From Bacillota bacterium (lineage in GTDB: Bacteria; Bacillota; Clostridia; Acetivibrionales; DTU013), in the NCBI GenBank assembly GCA_023418915.1, contig JAEZYU010000069.1, positions 1 through 6,180 on the forward strand: DNA of 6,180 nt. The letters run 5' to 3'. Each line of letters begins with the position of its first letter. Position 1 is the stretch's first letter. This document shows, one piece after another, positions 4,654 to 6,180 of this stretch. Below the pieces are notes generated by a model. The model was not told the DNA's origin. It saw only the letters and a program-made list of their open reading frames with translations, and did no database searches. The translations under genes were made by a program, and so were the position numbers.

Positions 4654-4854
4654 ATGGCTGACAGGTAAGCAGAATACCCCCTGAATGGGTATGCTATGAG
4701 TAAGATGCTTACGCTGAGTAAAACAGAAACCTCTGTTGGCGCCAAGAACCAATACGGCATGCCGCTTGCCGAAAACGCGGCCGCTGCGAGAGCCATTTGC
4801 CGCCGCAAAGCCTTGCTTTTGGGCATAAATACTCCGCTGAAAAAGAAGGACGTT

Positions 4855-6180
4855 ATGAAAGACGGATTTATTACGGTAGCCGCAGCCTCTCCTGCGGTAC
4901 GGGTTGCAGACTGTGCAGCCAACACCAAAGAAATCATAAGCTGCATCATCAGTGCCGCCGGACAGGGTATCAAGGTTCTGGTACTGCCGGAGCTTTCCAT
5001 TACCGGCTACACTTGCGGTGACCTCTTTGGTCAGCGTTTATTGGCAGATACCGCACAAAATTCTCTGCTGGAAATTGCAGCAGCAACCAAAGAGCTTGAG
5101 CTTGTGGCAGTGGTAGGCACTCCTTTGCGTCACAACTCCAAGCTGTATAACTGTGCCGCTTTTCTTTCCGGTGGACAAATACTGGGTGTGGTTCCTAAAA
5201 CCTCTTTACCCATTTATGCGGAATTTTATGAAAGACGGCAGTTTACCCCTGCACCCAACGGCATAACAACAATGGAGCTGGGAGACCAACAGGTTCCCTT
5301 TGGCTCAGATTTGCTGTTTCGCTGCAAGGAGCTGCCTGAGCTTTGCCTGGCTGCAGAAATCTGTGAGGATCTTTGGATTCCCCAGCCTCCCTCTGGTCGC
5401 CATGCCCTTGCAGGAGCAACCATTCTTTGCAACCCATCTGCCAGTGATGAGCTTGTGGGCAAAGCGGAATACCGCCGCCAGCTGGTAGCAGGGCAATCGG
5501 CCCGACTGCTTTGCGGCTATGTTTATGCCGATGCCGGCATAGGTGAATCTACCACCGACCTGGTTTTTGCAGGACATAATTTAGTCTGTGAAAACGGTGT
5601 GCTCCTTGATGAAGCAAAGCCTTTTTCGGGCGAGATGGCAATGAGCCAGATTGATGTGCTGCGCCTGGCTACCGAGCGTCAGCGCATAACCAGTTGGAAG
5701 CCTTTGGACGACGGCTACACTGTGGTAGAATTTTCTCTTCCCCTTACCCAAACAACCATAACCCGCCCTGTTTATCGCAGGCCCTTTGTCCCCGATGACC
5801 CCGCCACCCGCAGCCGCCGGTGTGAAGATATTTTGACCATGCAGGCTATGGGACTGCGCAAACGTCTGGAGCACATTGGCAAGGCTCCTGCCGTGGTGGG
5901 CGTTTCCGGGGGTTTGGATTCCTGCCTTGCGCTATTGGTTGCTGTGCGTGCCATGGATTTACTTGGGCAGCCCCACGAGCACATCACCGCAGTAACGATG
6001 CCCTGCTTTGGCACCACCAAACGCACCCGTGGCAACGCTGAAGAGCTTTGCACCCAACTGGGGGTTACGCTGCGCACCGTGGACATTAAAGAAGCGGTGG
6101 ACAAGCACTTTGCCGATATCGGCCACGACCCTGACATCCATGATGTTACCTACGAAAACAGCCAGGCAAGAGAGCGCACC
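4855..6180 (+). CDS. nadE: Glutamine-dependent NAD+ synthetase NadE, 3'-truncated by the window edge
   Basis: NadE makes NAD from nicotinic acid adenine dinucleotide and ATP, using ammonia freed from glutamine by its own amidase domain; it is the last step of NAD synthesis in the cytoplasm. The window holds 442 residues of a protein usually near 640. The N-terminal nitrilase-fold glutaminase (about 5-270) has the catalytic triad Glu46 (LPELSITGYTCGDLF), Lys115 (VPKTSLPIYAEFYERRQF) and Cys170 (AEICEDLW), spaced exactly as in the M. tuberculosis enzyme (52, 121, 176). The synthetase domain follows with the PP-loop SGGLDS (351-356), TMPCFGTTKRT and the start of the region ending YENSQARERT. The missing part holds the rest of the synthetase site. 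The ATG at 4855 is preferred because MKDGFI matches typical clostridial starts and AGAAGGA lies 4 nt upstream; an in-frame ATG at 4696 has no SD. The frame is open to the last base. Confidence 0.96.
   Translation, partial: MKDGFITVAAASPAVRVADCAANTKEIISCIISAAGQGIKVLVLPELSITGYTCGDLFGQRLLADTAQNSLLEIAAATKELELVAVVGTPLRHNSKLYNCAAFLSGGQILGVVPKTSLPIYAEFYERRQFTPAPNGITTMELGDQQVPFGSDLLFRCKELPELCLAAEICEDLWIPQPPSGRHALAGATILCNPSASDELVGKAEYRRQLVAGQSARLLCGYVYADAGIGESTTDLVFAGHNLVCENGVLLDEAKPFSGEMAMSQIDVLRLATERQRITSWKPLDDGYTVVEFSLPLTQTTITRPVYRRPFVPDDPATRSRRCEDILTMQAMGLRKRLEHIGKAPAVVGVSGGLDSCLALLVAVRAMDLLGQPHEHITAVTMPCFGTTKRTRGNAEELCTQLGVTLRTVDIKEAVDKHFADIGHDPDIHDVTYENSQARERT

Larger units (their letters stand above)
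4503..4854 (+). other. Intergenic and leader region before nadE, no recognised gene
   Basis: This roughly 350-bp stretch holds AT-rich spacer, the plus-strand promoter (4561-4589), a terminator-like hairpin (4599-4653) and about 200 nt of leader. From the TAA at 4666 the nadE frame is open. An ATG at 4696 would add 53 residues to NadE, but it has no Shine-Dalgarno site and the added sequence resembles nothing I recognise. The minus-strand reading frame over this stretch looks like a shadow of nadE. Confidence 0.5.

Noticed and set aside
4674..4692. ATACCC/GGGTAT hairpin as a regulatory switch for ATG 4696
   Set aside because: A 6-bp stem with a 7-nt loop is too weak and common to support a claim, and ATG 4696 is not a likely start.
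4644..5000. 118-residue hydrophobic minus-strand frame over the nadE leader
   Set aside because: It overlaps the conserved NadE N-terminus on the other strand and the nadE promoter leader. The hydrophobicity is a by-product of antisense codons.
5772..6137. 121-residue minus-strand frame
   Set aside because: It is fully antisense to the NadE synthetase domain with its SGGLDS motif and has no recognisable domain.

Overview
The window looks like a chromosomal segment of a low-to-mid GC Firmicute, most likely an anaerobic member of the Clostridia. The reasons are the Tn4451/Tn5397-like large serine recombinase, the IS200-type element, consensus sigma-A promoters (17-bp spacers, perfect TATAAT boxes), strong Shine-Dalgarno sites, a CCA-encoding tRNA gene and a clostridial-type glutamine-dependent NAD synthetase. 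The genus cannot be read from the sequence.

Layout. (1) 1-~1398: the right end of an integrated element. It carries a large serine recombinase whose N-terminus, with the catalytic serine, lies off the left edge, followed by a 13-bp perfect inverted repeat. (2) ~1399-1938: the 3' part of an archaeal-type (Prx6-like) peroxiredoxin gene. It starts abruptly at the peroxidatic-cysteine motif FTPVCTTEF with no start codon or 5' part, so the recombinase element appears to have integrated into the peroxiredoxin gene exactly at its active site. (3) 1951-3426: an intact cytoplasmic-looking peptidoglycan peptidase (PG-binding domain, LysM, M14 zinc peptidase), 12 nt downstream of the peroxiredoxin stop and probably its operon partner, now cut off from the native promoter. 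(4) 3427-3570: a terminator-like hairpin and AT-rich spacer. (5) ~3571-4311: an IS200-family insertion sequence on the minus strand. It has end hairpins, a 5'-UTR hairpin that buries the Shine-Dalgarno of tnpA, and a tnpA gene frameshifted near its N-terminus. (6) 4332-4502, minus strand: a tRNA-Val(CAC) gene with its own consensus promoter and terminator. (7) 4561-6180, plus strand: a consensus promoter, a leader of about 260 nt with a terminator-like hairpin, then nadE, which runs off the right edge.

No complete novel multi-gene system is visible. The points most worth a second look are the integration into the peroxiredoxin catalytic motif with its likely polar effect on the peptidase; the long-range complementarity between the two non-coding flanks of the IS200 tnpA gene, where one partner lies in the loop of the SD-sequestering hairpin; the GGTCAGACCCT repeat at the tnpA frameshift site; the acceptor-stem mismatch in the tRNA; and the promoter-hairpin leader before nadE.
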